This document shows positions 46,122 through 55,651 of a stretch of 64,000 nt of DNA, piece after piece. This stretch comes from Arcobacter roscoffensis (GTDB lineage Bacteria > Campylobacterota > Campylobacteria > Campylobacterales > Arcobacteraceae). The DNA lies in the NCBI RefSeq assembly GCF_024267655.1, contig NZ_CP100595.1:1612001-1676000 (forward strand), written 5' to 3'. A program made the position numbers and the translations under genes. The stretch's first letter is position 1, and every line of letters begins with the position of its first letter. The notes beneath the pieces were generated by a model, which saw nothing but the letters and a program-made list of their open reading frames with translations, searched no databases and had not been told where the DNA came from.

Positions 46122-48803
46122 ATGAAAAAAACTATTACTGTTATTGATACATTTGGATTTTTATTTAGATCTTATTATGCTTTACCCCCTTTAAAATCGA
46201 AAACTGGTTTTCCAACAGGACTTTTAACTGGTTTTATGAATTTTGTTTCAAATATAGGTAAAGATTTTCAAACAGACTACTTAGTTTTCGCTCTTGATGC
46301 TAAAGGTGATACCTTTAGAAGTGAAATATACCCTGAATATAAGTCACATAGACCTGATGTACCACAAGACTTATTAGCGCAACTTCCTGTTGCAATTGAT
46401 TGGATTGAAAAGATGGGCTTTAAAACTGCCATTAGAACAGGTTTTGAAGCAGATGATATTATTGCTTCTATTGCTCATGATGCAAAACAAAAAGATTTAG
46501 AAGTTAGAATTGTCTCTCACGATAAAGATTTATACCAACTAATAGAAGATGATTCTATTTATCTTTTTGACCCTATTAAAAAAGTTGTTATAAACGAAGA
46601 AAACTGTTATTCAAAATATGGTGTTAGACCTAATCAATTTACAGATTATCAATCACTATTAGGTGATAGTGCCGATAATGTTCCAGGAGTTAAAGGAGTA
46701 GGTGCTAAAACAGCAGAAGCTTTAATAAAAGAGTATGGAACACTAGATAATATTTATGCTAATTTAGAAAACATTGAAAAGAAAAGATGGAAAACACTTC
46801 TTACTGATGGAAAAGAAATGGCATTTGTATCAAAGCAATTAGTTACACTTAGTCAAGATTGCCATTGTATTGACAATCTTGAAGAGTTTAACTTACCAGA
46901 AGAAAATCCGATTTTAAAAATAGCTCATATTTTAGATGAATATGATATGAATAGAATTATTGATAGAGTAAATAAAAATGGCTTAAACTACAAAACTAAA
47001 ATACCAGAACCAAAAGTAAAAGAAAACTATGAATATGTTTTATTAGATAATGAAGATAAACTTTTTGAAGTAATTAACTCAATACCTAAAGATACAATTG
47101 TAGCTTTTGATACAGAAACAACAGATGTAGATGCTAAAAATGCAAAAATTGTAGGTTTTTCTTTTGCATATGAAACAAACAAAGCTTATTATGTACCTAT
47201 TTCACACTTTTATTTAGGGGTAGGGGAGCAAATAAGTTTAGAAGCTTCAAAAAAAGCTATTGAAAAACTTAATGACTTTAAACTTGTTTTACAAAACTAC
47301 AAATATGATTATGTAATCGTAAAAGAAAATTTAGGAATACAATTAAGCCTTTATGCTGATACTATGATTTTATCATGGCTTTTAAATACTGCTGAAAAGA
47401 TAGGGCTTGATTATCAAGTTGATAAATATTTTGATCACAAGATGATAGCTTATAAAGATGTTGTAAAAAAAGGTGAAAACTTCTCAAATGTAAATATAAA
47501 TGAAGCTTGTAATTATGCAGCTGAAGATGCACTTATGACTTTAAAACTATTTAATAAACAACTAGAATTATTTAAAGATGAAGAAAATACTGAACTTTTA
47601 GATATTGCTTTTAAGTATGAATTTGATTTCATAAAAGTATTAGCAAATATGGAAGACAATGGTATTAAAATTGACTCAGACGTTCTAAAAGAGTTAAAAG
47701 AGAAAAATAGTATACACATTAATGAATTAACTATAAAAATATATGAATTAGCTGGTACTGAATTTAATATAAACTCTCCAAAACAATTAGGTGTAATATT
47801 ATTTGAAACATTAGAGCTACCAGTAATTAAAAAAACAAAATCAGGATACAGCACAAATGAAGTAGTTTTACATAAACTAGAAGACCAACATGCTATTGTT
47901 CCATTACTTTTAGAGTATAGAGAAGCATATAAACTACAATCAACATATTTAGAACCACTTTTTAAACTTGCATTAGAAAATAAAGATAGTAAAATTCATA
48001 CTTCATTTTTACATACAGGAACAGCAACAGGAAGATTAAGTTCAAAAAATCCAAATTTACAAAATATTCCTGTAAGAAGTAAAGTAGGTAAGCAAATAAG
48101 AAAAGCATTTATTCCTCAAGATGGTTACAAATTAGTAGGTATTGATTATTCTCAAATTGAACTAAGACTTCTTGCCCACTTTAGTGAAGATGAAGCCTTA
48201 GTAGAAGCTTTTAGTCATAACTTAGATATTCATAGACAAACAGCTGTTAAAATTTTTGGTGAAGAAGAAGCTGATGCAAAAAGATCAATTGCTAAATCAA
48301 TTAACTTTGGATTACTATATGGAATGGGAAGTAAAAAACTAGGTGATACTTTAGGAATTCCATCAAAAGAAGCAAAAGTATATATCGAATCATATTTTGA
48401 AGCTTTTAAAGATGTAAAAGACTATTTAAAATCAATAGAAGATTTTGCATATGAAAATGGTTTTGTTGAAACTTTAGTTAAAAGAAAAAGACTTTTTGAT
48501 TTTAATTCAGCAAATGGAATGCAAAAAGCTGCTTATTTAAGGGAGTCTGTAAATACACTTTTTCAAGGAAGTGCAGCAGATTTAATTAAATTATCAATGC
48601 TTGAAATATTTAAAAAATATGAAAGTAATGAAGACATACGAATGTTATTACAGATACATGATGAACTTATTTTTGAAATAAAAGAAGAGAAAATAGAAAA
48701 AATAACTTCAGATTTAGAACAAATCATGGAAAATATTTACAAATTAAAAATACCTCTAAAAGTGTCAGTATGCGTTGGGGAGTCGTGGCAAGACTTGAAA
48801 TAA
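46122..48803 (+). CDS. polA: DNA polymerase I
   Basis: 893 residues with three complete domains. The 5'-3' exonuclease (1-290) has EADDIIASIAH and DSADNVPGVKGVGAKTA. The 3'-5' exonuclease (about 310-490) has AFDTETTDVD, YADTMILSWLL and NYAAEDALMTLKLF, so proofreading looks intact. The polymerase has motif A (GIDYSQIELRLLAHFS), motif B (KRSIAKSINFGLLYGMG) and motif C (LQIHDELIFEI). The ATG at 46122 follows AGAAGAAATTA. Confidence 0.98.
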   Translation: MKKTITVIDTFGFLFRSYYALPPLKSKTGFPTGLLTGFMNFVSNIGKDFQTDYLVFALDAKGDTFRSEIYPEYKSHRPDVPQDLLAQLPVAIDWIEKMGFKTAIRTGFEADDIIASIAHDAKQKDLEVRIVSHDKDLYQLIEDDSIYLFDPIKKVVINEENCYSKYGVRPNQFTDYQSLLGDSADNVPGVKGVGAKTAEALIKEYGTLDNIYANLENIEKKRWKTLLTDGKEMAFVSKQLVTLSQDCHCIDNLEEFNLPEENPILKIAHILDEYDMNRIIDRVNKNGLNYKTKIPEPKVKENYEYVLLDNEDKLFEVINSIPKDTIVAFDTETTDVDAKNAKIVGFSFAYETNKAYYVPISHFYLGVGEQISLEASKKAIEKLNDFKLVLQNYKYDYVIVKENLGIQLSLYADTMILSWLLNTAEKIGLDYQVDKYFDHKMIAYKDVVKKGENFSNVNINEACNYAAEDALMTLKLFNKQLELFKDEENTELLDIAFKYEFDFIKVLANMEDNGIKIDSDVLKELKEKNSIHINELTIKIYELAGTEFNINSPKQLGVILFETLELPVIKKTKSGYSTNEVVLHKLEDQHAIVPLLLEYREAYKLQSTYLEPLFKLALENKDSKIHTSFLHTGTATGRLSSKNPNLQNIPVRSKVGKQIRKAFIPQDGYKLVGIDYSQIELRLLAHFSEDEALVEAFSHNLDIHRQTAVKIFGEEEADAKRSIAKSINFGLLYGMGSKKLGDTLGIPSKEAKVYIESYFEAFKDVKDYLKSIEDFAYENGFVETLVKRKRLFDFNSANGMQKAAYLRESVNTLFQGSAADLIKLSMLEIFKKYESNEDIRMLLQIHDELIFEIKEEKIEKITSDLEQIMENIYKLKIPLKVSVCVGESWQDLK

Positions 48804-48909
48804 TCTTAATTCTTACTTAATTTTATGCATTTTATAACTTTTATTTTGACATGTAAAGAAATATTTGTTATTATTATGTTGAAAAAATTAATACATAAAG
48901 AGTAATAAC

Positions 48910-49611
48910 ATGTTAAAGACAGTAAGAAATATAAGAAAACTATACAACGCTAAGTTACTTTTTATTAGTGCTGATGAAAATGTACATCAGACTATAGAAA
49001 ATGAATTTGATGATTATTTCAAAGAATTGAAAATTGCGAAAAATTTAATTGAAGCTATAAAGTTAGCTACTTCGAGTACTTATGATATGGCTGTTATTGA
49101 TACAAATATTGAAGGTGTATCTTTCTCTGAACTTTGTACTGAGTTATCAGAGGTTGCACCTACTTTACCAAAGATTGTAATTTCTGATTCTGATGAAAAT
49201 GAAAACATTGTTACAGCTATTAATAATGGTGCCTATACTTTTTTATCTAAGCCTTTAAGAGCAAAAGATATTAAATTAGCAGTTATTATGTGTCTTAACC
49301 AAACAAAAAGAGGGGATAAAATAGAGTTTGATCATGGTATTTATTTTGATGAATATAGAGATCAATTCTTTAAAGCTGGTGGAGTTCTAATTGAATTTAC
49401 TAGACTTGAAAAGTCATTCTTAAAACTTTTGATTGCTAAAAGAAATGAAGTCGTTGATTATGATATGATAAAAGAAGTTGTTTGGAAAGGTAAAGATATG
49501 TCTATTTACACTATGAGAAATATTGTAAATAAAGTTAGACAAAAAACTTATTATGAAATAGTAAAAAATCACTCTAACAAGGGTTACACAATAGATAATC
49601 TTAAAAAATAA
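48910..49611 (+). CDS. Orphan response regulator with winged-helix domain
   Basis: 233 residues. The receiver-like domain (about 12-130) has a candidate phospho-acceptor Asp in MAVIDTNIEG and FLSKPLRAKD, but the N-terminal acidic pair is replaced (LLFISADEN), suggesting weak or phosphorylation-independent control. The C-terminal winged helix (about 155-230) has IEFTRLEKSFLKLLIA and YTMRNIVNKVRQKTYYEI. No kinase is nearby. It resembles the atypical regulators of Helicobacter and Campylobacter in general design only. Confidence 0.88.
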   Translation: MLKTVRNIRKLYNAKLLFISADENVHQTIENEFDDYFKELKIAKNLIEAIKLATSSTYDMAVIDTNIEGVSFSELCTELSEVAPTLPKIVISDSDENENIVTAINNGAYTFLSKPLRAKDIKLAVIMCLNQTKRGDKIEFDHGIYFDEYRDQFFKAGGVLIEFTRLEKSFLKLLIAKRNEVVDYDMIKEVVWKGKDMSIYTMRNIVNKVRQKTYYEIVKNHSNKGYTIDNLKK

Positions 49612-49622
49612 GATTATCTATT
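49590..49622. terminator. Hairpin at the end of the orphan regulator gene
   Basis: Perfect 14-bp stem (AATAGATAATCTTA / TAAGATTATCTATT) with an A5 loop, containing the stop codon at 49609-49611. It lacks a long T run, so termination may be partial. Confidence 0.65.
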
Positions 49623-49649
49623 TACAAACGTTAATAAAAAAGTTATAAT

Positions 49650-49847
49650 ATGCATGAAGAACTTATAGTATCAAAAGAAGAGTTGATCAAACTTTTCGAA
49701 GAAGAAACCATCAAGGATACAGGAAAAGGCTGGCTTATGGAAGATAAGGAAGTGGATATTATAGCTTTACATGAAGTTGACCCCAAATTCCTACAAGATG
49801 TCACCAAGGCAAAGTTCTACAAATTAATTCAAAAAGGTAATAAATAA
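49650..49847 (+). CDS. Small hypothetical protein, 65 residues
   Basis: Unrecognised acidic protein (SKEELIKLFEEETIKDTGKGW; KEVDIIALHEVDPKFLQDV). The reading frame ends in a one-base overlap with the next gene (TAATG), supporting real translation. The ATG at 49650 directly follows a TATAAT, so either the promoter belongs elsewhere or translation depends on read-through from the regulator gene. Confidence 0.65.
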   Translation: MHEELIVSKEELIKLFEEETIKDTGKGWLMEDKEVDIIALHEVDPKFLQDVTKAKFYKLIQKGNK

Positions 49848-50110
49848 TGTCGCATTGTCCATACTGCAAAAAGAAAATTGCTATGAGCAAAGCTTTTTGT
49901 TCAAGAAGCTGTAAAGAGAACTATTTTCAATTAATAGCTATACAAATTCCAAAACCATTCTTAAAAAGAATTTTTGTATTTTGTACACCAGAACAAAGAG
50001 AAGCTGAAATAGAAAATTTTGCTAATAGACATGGATGGAGATTAGATTTATTAAAAAAGAAAATAGATGAACTAGCAATACAAAGTGGTTATATCGAAGA
50101 GAATAATTAA
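49847..50110 (+). CDS. Small zinc-ribbon-like protein, 87 residues
   Basis: N-terminal CPYCKKKIAMSKAFCSRSC is a CxxC...CxxxC arrangement likely to bind one zinc ion. The rest is helical (PEQREAEIENFANRHGW, LDLLKKKIDELAIQ). I do not recognise the family beyond a general resemblance to zinc-finger proteins of Campylobacterota. It is coupled to the 65-residue gene and ends in a strong terminator. Confidence 0.75.
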   Translation: MSHCPYCKKKIAMSKAFCSRSCKENYFQLIAIQIPKPFLKRIFVFCTPEQREAEIENFANRHGWRLDLLKKKIDELAIQSGYIEENN

Positions 50111-50135
50111 AACTATTCTCTTCGATTCTTTTTTA
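50094..50135 (+). terminator. Strong rho-independent terminator
   Basis: Perfect 12-bp stem (TCGAAGAGAATA / TATTCTCTTCGA) with an 8-nt loop that holds the stop codon, followed by TTCTTTTTTATTT. Confidence 0.9.
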
Positions 50136-50954
50136 TTTAATATTTAAATTGTCTCTTTTTAAAACTACATAAATAACTATACAAATCAGTGTAAATAAAC
50201 CTGAAATAAGCATTCCCATAGTTAGCCAATTGCTATATATGAAACCTAACTGAACATCAGGCTGTCTATAAAACTCTGCTATAATTCTCATAATAGAGTA
50301 AAGAACTCCATACATCAAGGCTAGTTGCCCATCAAATGATTTTCTATTTCTAAAATAAACTAAAATAGCAAATACAACAATTCCCTCTAAGAATGCTTCA
50401 TATAACTGAGAAGGATGTCTTAAAACACCATCTACATAAATACCCCAAGGAACATCAGTAGCTCTTCCCACTAACTCTTGATTTACAAAATTCCCAATTC
50501 TTCCAAATACATAAGCAGCTGAAATACCCAATACAGAAATATCAGCTAAAAACCAAAAAGACACTTTGTTTCTTCTTGTAAATAAATAAGAAGCAATGAT
50601 AAATCCTATAAATGCACCATGATAACTCATACCAGCAATTCCCACAAATTCACCATTAGCAAAGGGGTTAAAAATTTGCCATGGATGAGTTAAGTAATAT
50701 GAAGTATTTGGGTCATAAAATAAAATATAGCCTAGTCTAGCACCTAAAATAACACCTATTTCTACCCACCAAATATATGAATCAAAAAGATCATTTGATA
50801 TAGAAAGCTTATCTCTTTTAATAAACCACTTAGCCACAAAAATAGCTGAAAGTAGAGCAAGGGCATACATTATTCCATACCAGTGTACAGAAATCCCTGC
50901 AACATTAAATGCTACAGGGTCAAAATTTGAGTATATGTTTTGCCACTCTTGCAT
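50133..50954 (-). CDS. lgt: Prolipoprotein diacylglyceryl transferase
   Basis: 273 residues, about seven membrane helices. Transfers diacylglycerol from phosphatidylglycerol to the lipobox Cys of prolipoproteins. Family motifs: HWYGIMYALALL, GARLGYILFYDP, MSYHGAFIG, GRIGNFVNQELVGR (Lgt signature), and LRHPSQLYEAFLEG. It follows the Fe-S oxidoreductase gene by 2 nt. Confidence 0.97.
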   Translation of the reverse strand: MQEWQNIYSNFDPVAFNVAGISVHWYGIMYALALLSAIFVAKWFIKRDKLSISNDLFDSYIWWVEIGVILGARLGYILFYDPNTSYYLTHPWQIFNPFANGEFVGIAGMSYHGAFIGFIIASYLFTRRNKVSFWFLADISVLGISAAYVFGRIGNFVNQELVGRATDVPWGIYVDGVLRHPSQLYEAFLEGIVVFAILVYFRNRKSFDGQLALMYGVLYSIMRIIAEFYRQPDVQLGFIYSNWLTMGMLISGLFTLICIVIYVVLKRDNLNIK

Positions 50955-50956
50955 TA

Positions 50957-52258
50957 CTAGTCTAATGCCTCAGCGATTAACTCAATTGGGTTTTTAAATA
51001 CTACTTCTTGTACATCTGCTTGATGTAAAGAGTTTGTTATTTGCATTCTACATGCACTACACTCAGCACTTACGATTTGAGCTTTTGTATCTTTAATCAT
51101 TGCTGCTTTTGGAGCGCCTGCTGCTTTTGCAAACTCATATTTTTCAGTTTGCATAGTAACACCACCAAATCCACAACATCTATTTGAATCACTCATTTCA
51201 GTTAAAACATAATTTTGTTTTAATAAAGTTCTTGGTTCTTCCCATACACCTTGCATCTTTTTAGCATGACAAGGATCATGATAAGTTACAACATCTTCCA
51301 TTTTTTTGTCAGATTTAGCAAGCATATCTTTAAGTTCTGTATTGTTTTCTAACCACTTAGTAGCCATAAATACTTTTTTAGAAATCTTTTGTGCTCTTGC
51401 TTTCCATTCAGGTTGATCATGTAAGTAATGTTCCCAATCTTGATTAATCATTGCAGAACAAGTTGCTTCAGGAATAATAATTGCATCGACTTCATCAATC
51501 CATGATTCAAAGTACTCAATATTATATTTAGTTAAATAATCAACTGTATCAAATGCTCCTGTAAAATATGCAGGTGCACCACAACACTTTTGTTTCTTTG
51601 GAATAAATATATCAAGCTCAAGTTTCTTTAAAATCTTAACTAAAGAATCCCCTGTTGCAGTATAAGTATAATTACTCATACATCCAATAAAGATTGCAAC
51701 CTTTCCTTTTTTGTTTTCTTCTTGCTTTTTATGTTTTGCAAAAATATTCTCTGGATATTTTCTTAAGAAACTTCTCATATCTGCAAAAGGTAAAGCTCTA
51801 TCTTTTTTTACAATTGGAAGTGAAAATCTAGGAAGTGCAGACTCTTTAGCTTTATCTATTTTTAAAGCACATGTTTGGAACATCCAACCTAAAGATGATA
51901 ATAAGTCCATAGTTTTTCTATGTCTTAAAAGATAAAAGAAAAATCTTTTATACCAAGCAATACCATATTTTTTTGCAATATCACTTCTTACTTGTTCAAT
52001 CACCATATCCGTAGGTAAATCGTTAGGACATGCCTCAACACAGTTTGTACATAAAAAACATGATTCAAAAATATCTTTTGCATTTTGATCAAGCTCTAAA
52101 TTACCATCTTCATATGCACCTAATAAATCAATAAATCCTCTTGGACTTGTTGCTTCATCTTGGTTTATATTAAAAATAGTACAAACAGGTTTACATTTAC
52201 CACACTTAACACAATCATCAGCGATTGCGTTATAATTAAATTTATTAATTTTTGACAC
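50957..52258 (-). CDS. (Fe-S)-binding oxidoreductase, GlcF/HdrB-like
   Basis: About 433 residues. N-terminal double [4Fe-4S] ferredoxin domain (CVKCGKCKPVCTIF and CFLCTNCVEACP), followed by two CCG domains (FIGCMSNY...KQKCCGAPAYF and HDPCHAKK...NRCCGFGG...CSACRMQI). This is the architecture of glycolate/lactate oxidase iron-sulfur subunits and heterodisulfide reductase-like proteins. No flavoprotein partner is adjacent, so the donor is unknown. The GTG at 52258 (VSKINKF), behind AAGGTAATAAAA, is the likely start. An ATG at 52321 would add 21 unlikely residues. Confidence 0.9.
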   Translation of the reverse strand: MSKINKFNYNAIADDCVKCGKCKPVCTIFNINQDEATSPRGFIDLLGAYEDGNLELDQNAKDIFESCFLCTNCVEACPNDLPTDMVIEQVRSDIAKKYGIAWYKRFFFYLLRHRKTMDLLSSLGWMFQTCALKIDKAKESALPRFSLPIVKKDRALPFADMRSFLRKYPENIFAKHKKQEENKKGKVAIFIGCMSNYTYTATGDSLVKILKKLELDIFIPKKQKCCGAPAYFTGAFDTVDYLTKYNIEYFESWIDEVDAIIIPEATCSAMINQDWEHYLHDQPEWKARAQKISKKVFMATKWLENNTELKDMLAKSDKKMEDVVTYHDPCHAKKMQGVWEEPRTLLKQNYVLTEMSDSNRCCGFGGVTMQTEKYEFAKAAGAPKAAMIKDTKAQIVSAECSACRMQITNSLHQADVQEVVFKNPIELIAEALD

Positions 52259-52472
52259 TTTTATTACCTTATTTGATTTAAAATTTATAATATTTAATAT
52301 AATAAGCTGTGCAATATACAATAAATAGTGTTAAGAGTACATAAATAGTAGCGCCAACATCGCATTTATGAGGCATTAATAAAACCTTCTTTTTTAATAT
52401 ATTTTTTCAATAATTATCATAAATTTTTAAAGAAATATTTGATAATCTAAAGAATAAATACTAGGAGTTTAA

Positions 52473-53213
52473 ATGAATTTTTTAGAAAATTTTAAAAATA
52501 AAAACTTGATAATAGCTCATAGAGGCTTTAGAGATTTTTATGTTGAAAACTCATTAGATGCACTAATAAACTCCTCAAAAAATAGTGATTTTATTGAACT
52601 TGATATTCAATTTACAAAAGATTACACTGCTATCATTCATCATGATGAAACCTTGGAGAGAATGTCTAATATACATATGTATCAAAATTATAAGGATTTA
52701 AAACCTTGGTATATAAAAGATTTTAATTATAAAGAAATAGAAAACTTAGATATAAAAGGTACTAACATTTCAACTCTAGAAGAGTTTTTAGAAATTGCTA
52801 AAAAAAAAGATATATATTTTAATCTAGAAATAAAACAAATGTCAAAAGATACAAATAAAATAGAAGCAATTGATATTATAATAAATCTTATTGAAAAATA
52901 TGATTGTTCTAAATATGTACTTTTTTCATCTTTTAATCATGAGTATTTAAAGCTTATCAATAAATATAATAAAAAGTATTCAATTGCTGTACTTGATGAA
53001 AATATAAAAAGAGAAAAACTTCTTTCATATCTAAAAGATTTAAATGCTCAAACCTACAATATAAATAAAGAATTAGTAGATGAAACCCTTATTAGAAAAT
53101 TAAAAAAAGAAGGAATTGAAACTTTAGTTTACACAATAAATGATAAAAAGATTATTGACAAGTTATTTAAAAAAGGAGTTAAGGGAGTCTTTACAGACTA
53201 CCCTTATGAATGA
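52473..53213 (+). CDS. Glycerophosphodiester phosphodiesterase
   Basis: 246 residues, TIM-barrel GDPD/UgpQ family. Catalytic features: IAHRGFRDFYVENSL (His-Arg), ELDIQFTKDYTAIIHHDE (Glu-Asp metal site and second His), FNLEIKQ, and the C-terminal VYTINDKKIIDKLFKKGV and GVFTDYP. No signal peptide, so it is probably a cytoplasmic enzyme releasing glycerol-3-phosphate from deacylated phospholipids. Start has AGGAG. Confidence 0.95.
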   Translation: MNFLENFKNKNLIIAHRGFRDFYVENSLDALINSSKNSDFIELDIQFTKDYTAIIHHDETLERMSNIHMYQNYKDLKPWYIKDFNYKEIENLDIKGTNISTLEEFLEIAKKKDIYFNLEIKQMSKDTNKIEAIDIIINLIEKYDCSKYVLFSSFNHEYLKLINKYNKKYSIAVLDENIKREKLLSYLKDLNAQTYNINKELVDETLIRKLKKEGIETLVYTINDKKIIDKLFKKGVKGVFTDYPYE

Positions 53214-53241
53214 TTCAAAAACTAAATAGTTTTTGAGAATC
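53212..53241. terminator. Hairpin between convergent GDPD and hemN genes
   Basis: GATTCAAAAACTA pairs with TAGTTTTTGAGAATC (two-nucleotide bulge) across a 2-nt loop. Part of the hemN stop region lies in the stem. Confidence 0.65.
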
Positions 53242-54589
53242 TTCTTTTATCTTCTGGTATTTTATTTAAATAAGCATCAAAAGGCATACAAATATTTCTA
53301 ATTAACATTGTTCCTGTTTGGCTTACTTGAATTTTATCTTCTGTAATTTCAACAAGTTGAGCTTGAACAAACTCTTCTAAAGCTTCAATTGCATCATTAA
53401 AATACTCATTAAAATTAACATTGAACTCATTTTCAACTCTTTTGATATTTAAAGAGAAATTACTCATAAGCTCCATAATTACAAATTGTCTTAACTGATC
53501 ATCATCAGATAATCTATAACCTTTAAATACTGGTAAGTCTCCATTATCTAAAGCTTGTTCATATGATGGAATATCTTTAAAGTTTTGAGAGTAGTAATCA
53601 ACTCCATTTCCAATAGATGTTAAACCAATTCCAATTAAATCAGCTCCACCTTTTGTAGTATATCCTTGGAAGTTTCTATGTAACTCACCTTTTTCAATAG
53701 CCTTAAATAGTTCATCCTCTGGTTTTGCGAAGTGATCCATACCAACCATTTTATAGCCATTTGATGTAAAGAAATCAATTGTGTCTTTTAGCATTTCTAA
53801 TTTTTCTTCTGGTTGTGGGAAAGTAGTCTCATCAAACTTTCTCATAGTCTTCATTAACCAAGGAACATGAGCATAATTAAATACTGCAAATCTATCAGTA
53901 TCTAAAGTAATCATCTTCTCTAAAGTCTTTTTAAAACTCTCTCTTGTTTGATGAGGAAGTCCATAAATTAAATCTGTGTTAACAGAATGAATTCCAGCTT
54001 CTCTTGCAATTTTAATTACATTTTGAGTCAATTCAAAAGGTTGAATTCTATGAATTGTTTTTTGAACAGTCTCATCCAAATCTTGTACACCAAAACTTAA
54101 TCTATTACAACCACCAGCTTTTAATACATCCATATGCTCTTGTGTAAAAAATCTTGGGTCAACTTCACATGAAACTTCTGCATCATCTGAAAAATTTGGA
54201 AATATCTCTTTTACTGCATTTATTACTTCTTCAAGTTGAGAAGGAGAGAAAAAAGTAGGAGTTCCTCCTCCAAAATGCATTTGAGTTACTTCTCTTTTTG
54301 TATTAAGGTGATTTTTTAAGATACTAAGTTCTTTTTTTAAGTACTGTATATATCTTACTTTTTTATCCTCTTTAGATGTAAAAATAGTATTACATCCACA
54401 AAAATAACAAGCACTTCTACAAAATGGCATATGTATATATAAAGATATTGCTCTATCATCACTTTGATTAGAGTAGTACTCTTTTAAATCATCTTGAGTA
54501 AACTCTTCACTAAACTCAGGAGCCGTAGGATATGAAGTATATCTAGGTCCTGGTCTTGAATACTTTTTAAATTTAGAAAAATCAATCAT
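53222..54589 (-). CDS. hemN: Oxygen-independent coproporphyrinogen III oxidase
   Basis: 455 residues. Radical-SAM enzyme converting coproporphyrinogen III to protoporphyrinogen IX. N-terminal SRPGPRYTSYPTAPEF, cluster motif MPFCRSACYFCGCN (CxxxCxxC plus the extra Cys of HemN), HFGGGTPTFF, SFGVQD, and the C-terminal HemN domain. It follows argF with a one-base overlap (TAATG). Confidence 0.97.
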   Translation of the reverse strand: MIDFSKFKKYSRPGPRYTSYPTAPEFSEEFTQDDLKEYYSNQSDDRAISLYIHMPFCRSACYFCGCNTIFTSKEDKKVRYIQYLKKELSILKNHLNTKREVTQMHFGGGTPTFFSPSQLEEVINAVKEIFPNFSDDAEVSCEVDPRFFTQEHMDVLKAGGCNRLSFGVQDLDETVQKTIHRIQPFELTQNVIKIAREAGIHSVNTDLIYGLPHQTRESFKKTLEKMITLDTDRFAVFNYAHVPWLMKTMRKFDETTFPQPEEKLEMLKDTIDFFTSNGYKMVGMDHFAKPEDELFKAIEKGELHRNFQGYTTKGGADLIGIGLTSIGNGVDYYSQNFKDIPSYEQALDNGDLPVFKGYRLSDDDQLRQFVIMELMSNFSLNIKRVENEFNVNFNEYFNDAIEALEEFVQAQLVEITEDKIQVSQTGTMLIRNICMPFDAYLNKIPEDKRRFSKTI

Positions 54590-55515
54590 TAAACGTTTCT
54601 TTGTTTATCTAGCCAAACCATTACACCTTTTTGTGCATGTAGCCTGTTTTCAGCTTCTTGGAATACTAAACTTTTTTCAGATTCAAATACTTCTTCACTT
54701 ACTTCATAACCTCTATAAGCAGGTAAACAGTGTAAGAAAATTGCTTTATCATCAGCAATATTCATCATTGCATTATCTACCATGTAACCTTCAAACTCTT
54801 TTACTTTTTGTTCCTTTTCATCTTCTTGACCCATAGAAACCCAAGTATCAGTAGTAACAACAGTTGCATCTTTTACAGCTGCTTTAGGGTCATTGCTAAT
54901 AACAATCTTAGCACCAGACTCTTTTGCAGCTTCTAATGCAACTTCTAAAATCTTTTCATCAACTTCATAACCTTTTGGTGTAGCAATTCTAAGTTCAAAA
55001 CCTAGTTTTGCAGCCATATTTAGCCATGAATGCGCAAGATTATTACCATCACCAACATAAGCAACAACAAGATTTTCTTCTAATCCTGCTTCTTGAATAG
55101 TCATGTAATCAGCCATTAATTGTACTGGGTGATACTCATTTGTAAGTCCATTAATTACAGGAACCTTTGAATGATGTGCAAACTCTTCAAGTTTACTTTG
55201 TTCAAATGTTCTAATCATTACCATATCAACCATTCTAGATATCACTCTTGAAGTATCGCTCATAGGCTCGCCTCTACCTAATTGAATATCATTTGATGAA
55301 AGAAATAATCCTACACCACCTAGTTGATAAATACCTGTTTCAAAAGAGACTCTTGTTCTAGTAGAACTTTTCTCAAAAATCATACCCAAAGTTTGTTTTG
55401 GCATATAATCTTTAAACTCTCTTCTTTTTGTCTCTTCTTTGATTTGTTTAGCCAAATCAAGAATTTCTAGGATTTCATCCTTAGTGTAGTCTGCTAATGT
55501 TAAGAAATGTCTCAT
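54589..55515 (-). CDS. argF: Ornithine carbamoyltransferase
   Basis: 308 residues. Makes citrulline from ornithine and carbamoyl phosphate. Carbamoyl-phosphate site [42 protein letters not shown], and HCLPAYRG (ornithine/catalytic Cys) are all present. It is cotranscribed with hemN rather than with other arg genes. Confidence 0.98.
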   Translation of the reverse strand: MRHFLTLADYTKDEILEILDLAKQIKEETKRREFKDYMPKQTLGMIFEKSSTRTRVSFETGIYQLGGVGLFLSSNDIQLGRGEPMSDTSRVISRMVDMVMIRTFEQSKLEEFAHHSKVPVINGLTNEYHPVQLMADYMTIQEAGLEENLVVAYVGDGNNLAHSWLNMAAKLGFELRIATPKGYEVDEKILEVALEAAKESGAKIVISNDPKAAVKDATVVTTDTWVSMGQEDEKEQKVKEFEGYMVDNAMMNIADDKAIFLHCLPAYRGYEVSEEVFESEKSLVFQEAENRLHAQKGVMVWLDKQRNV

Positions 55516-55607
55516 AATAATTCCTCTGTAAATTAATAAAAAGGAACATTCTATTTAATTATGGATTATTTTTTACTTAAGAAATTTATATTTTTAATAC
55601 ATATAAG

Positions 55608-55639
55608 ATTATATAGCACCTAAAATAGGGCTATATAAT
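55608..55639 (-). terminator. hemB terminator hairpin
   Basis: ATTATATAGCACCT pairs with AGGGCTATATAAT (one-base bulge), 12 nt after the hemB stop. The T run on the minus strand is weak. Confidence 0.6.
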
Positions 55640-55651
55640 TTTTAAAGAAAA

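Noticed and set aside
52259-52472. Divergent gap upstream of the Fe-S oxidoreductase and GDPD genes, examined for a small RNA or operator
   Set aside because: Only AT-rich promoter-like sequence and a short GCG...CGC segment are visible; no convincing inverted repeat, RNA structure or frame.
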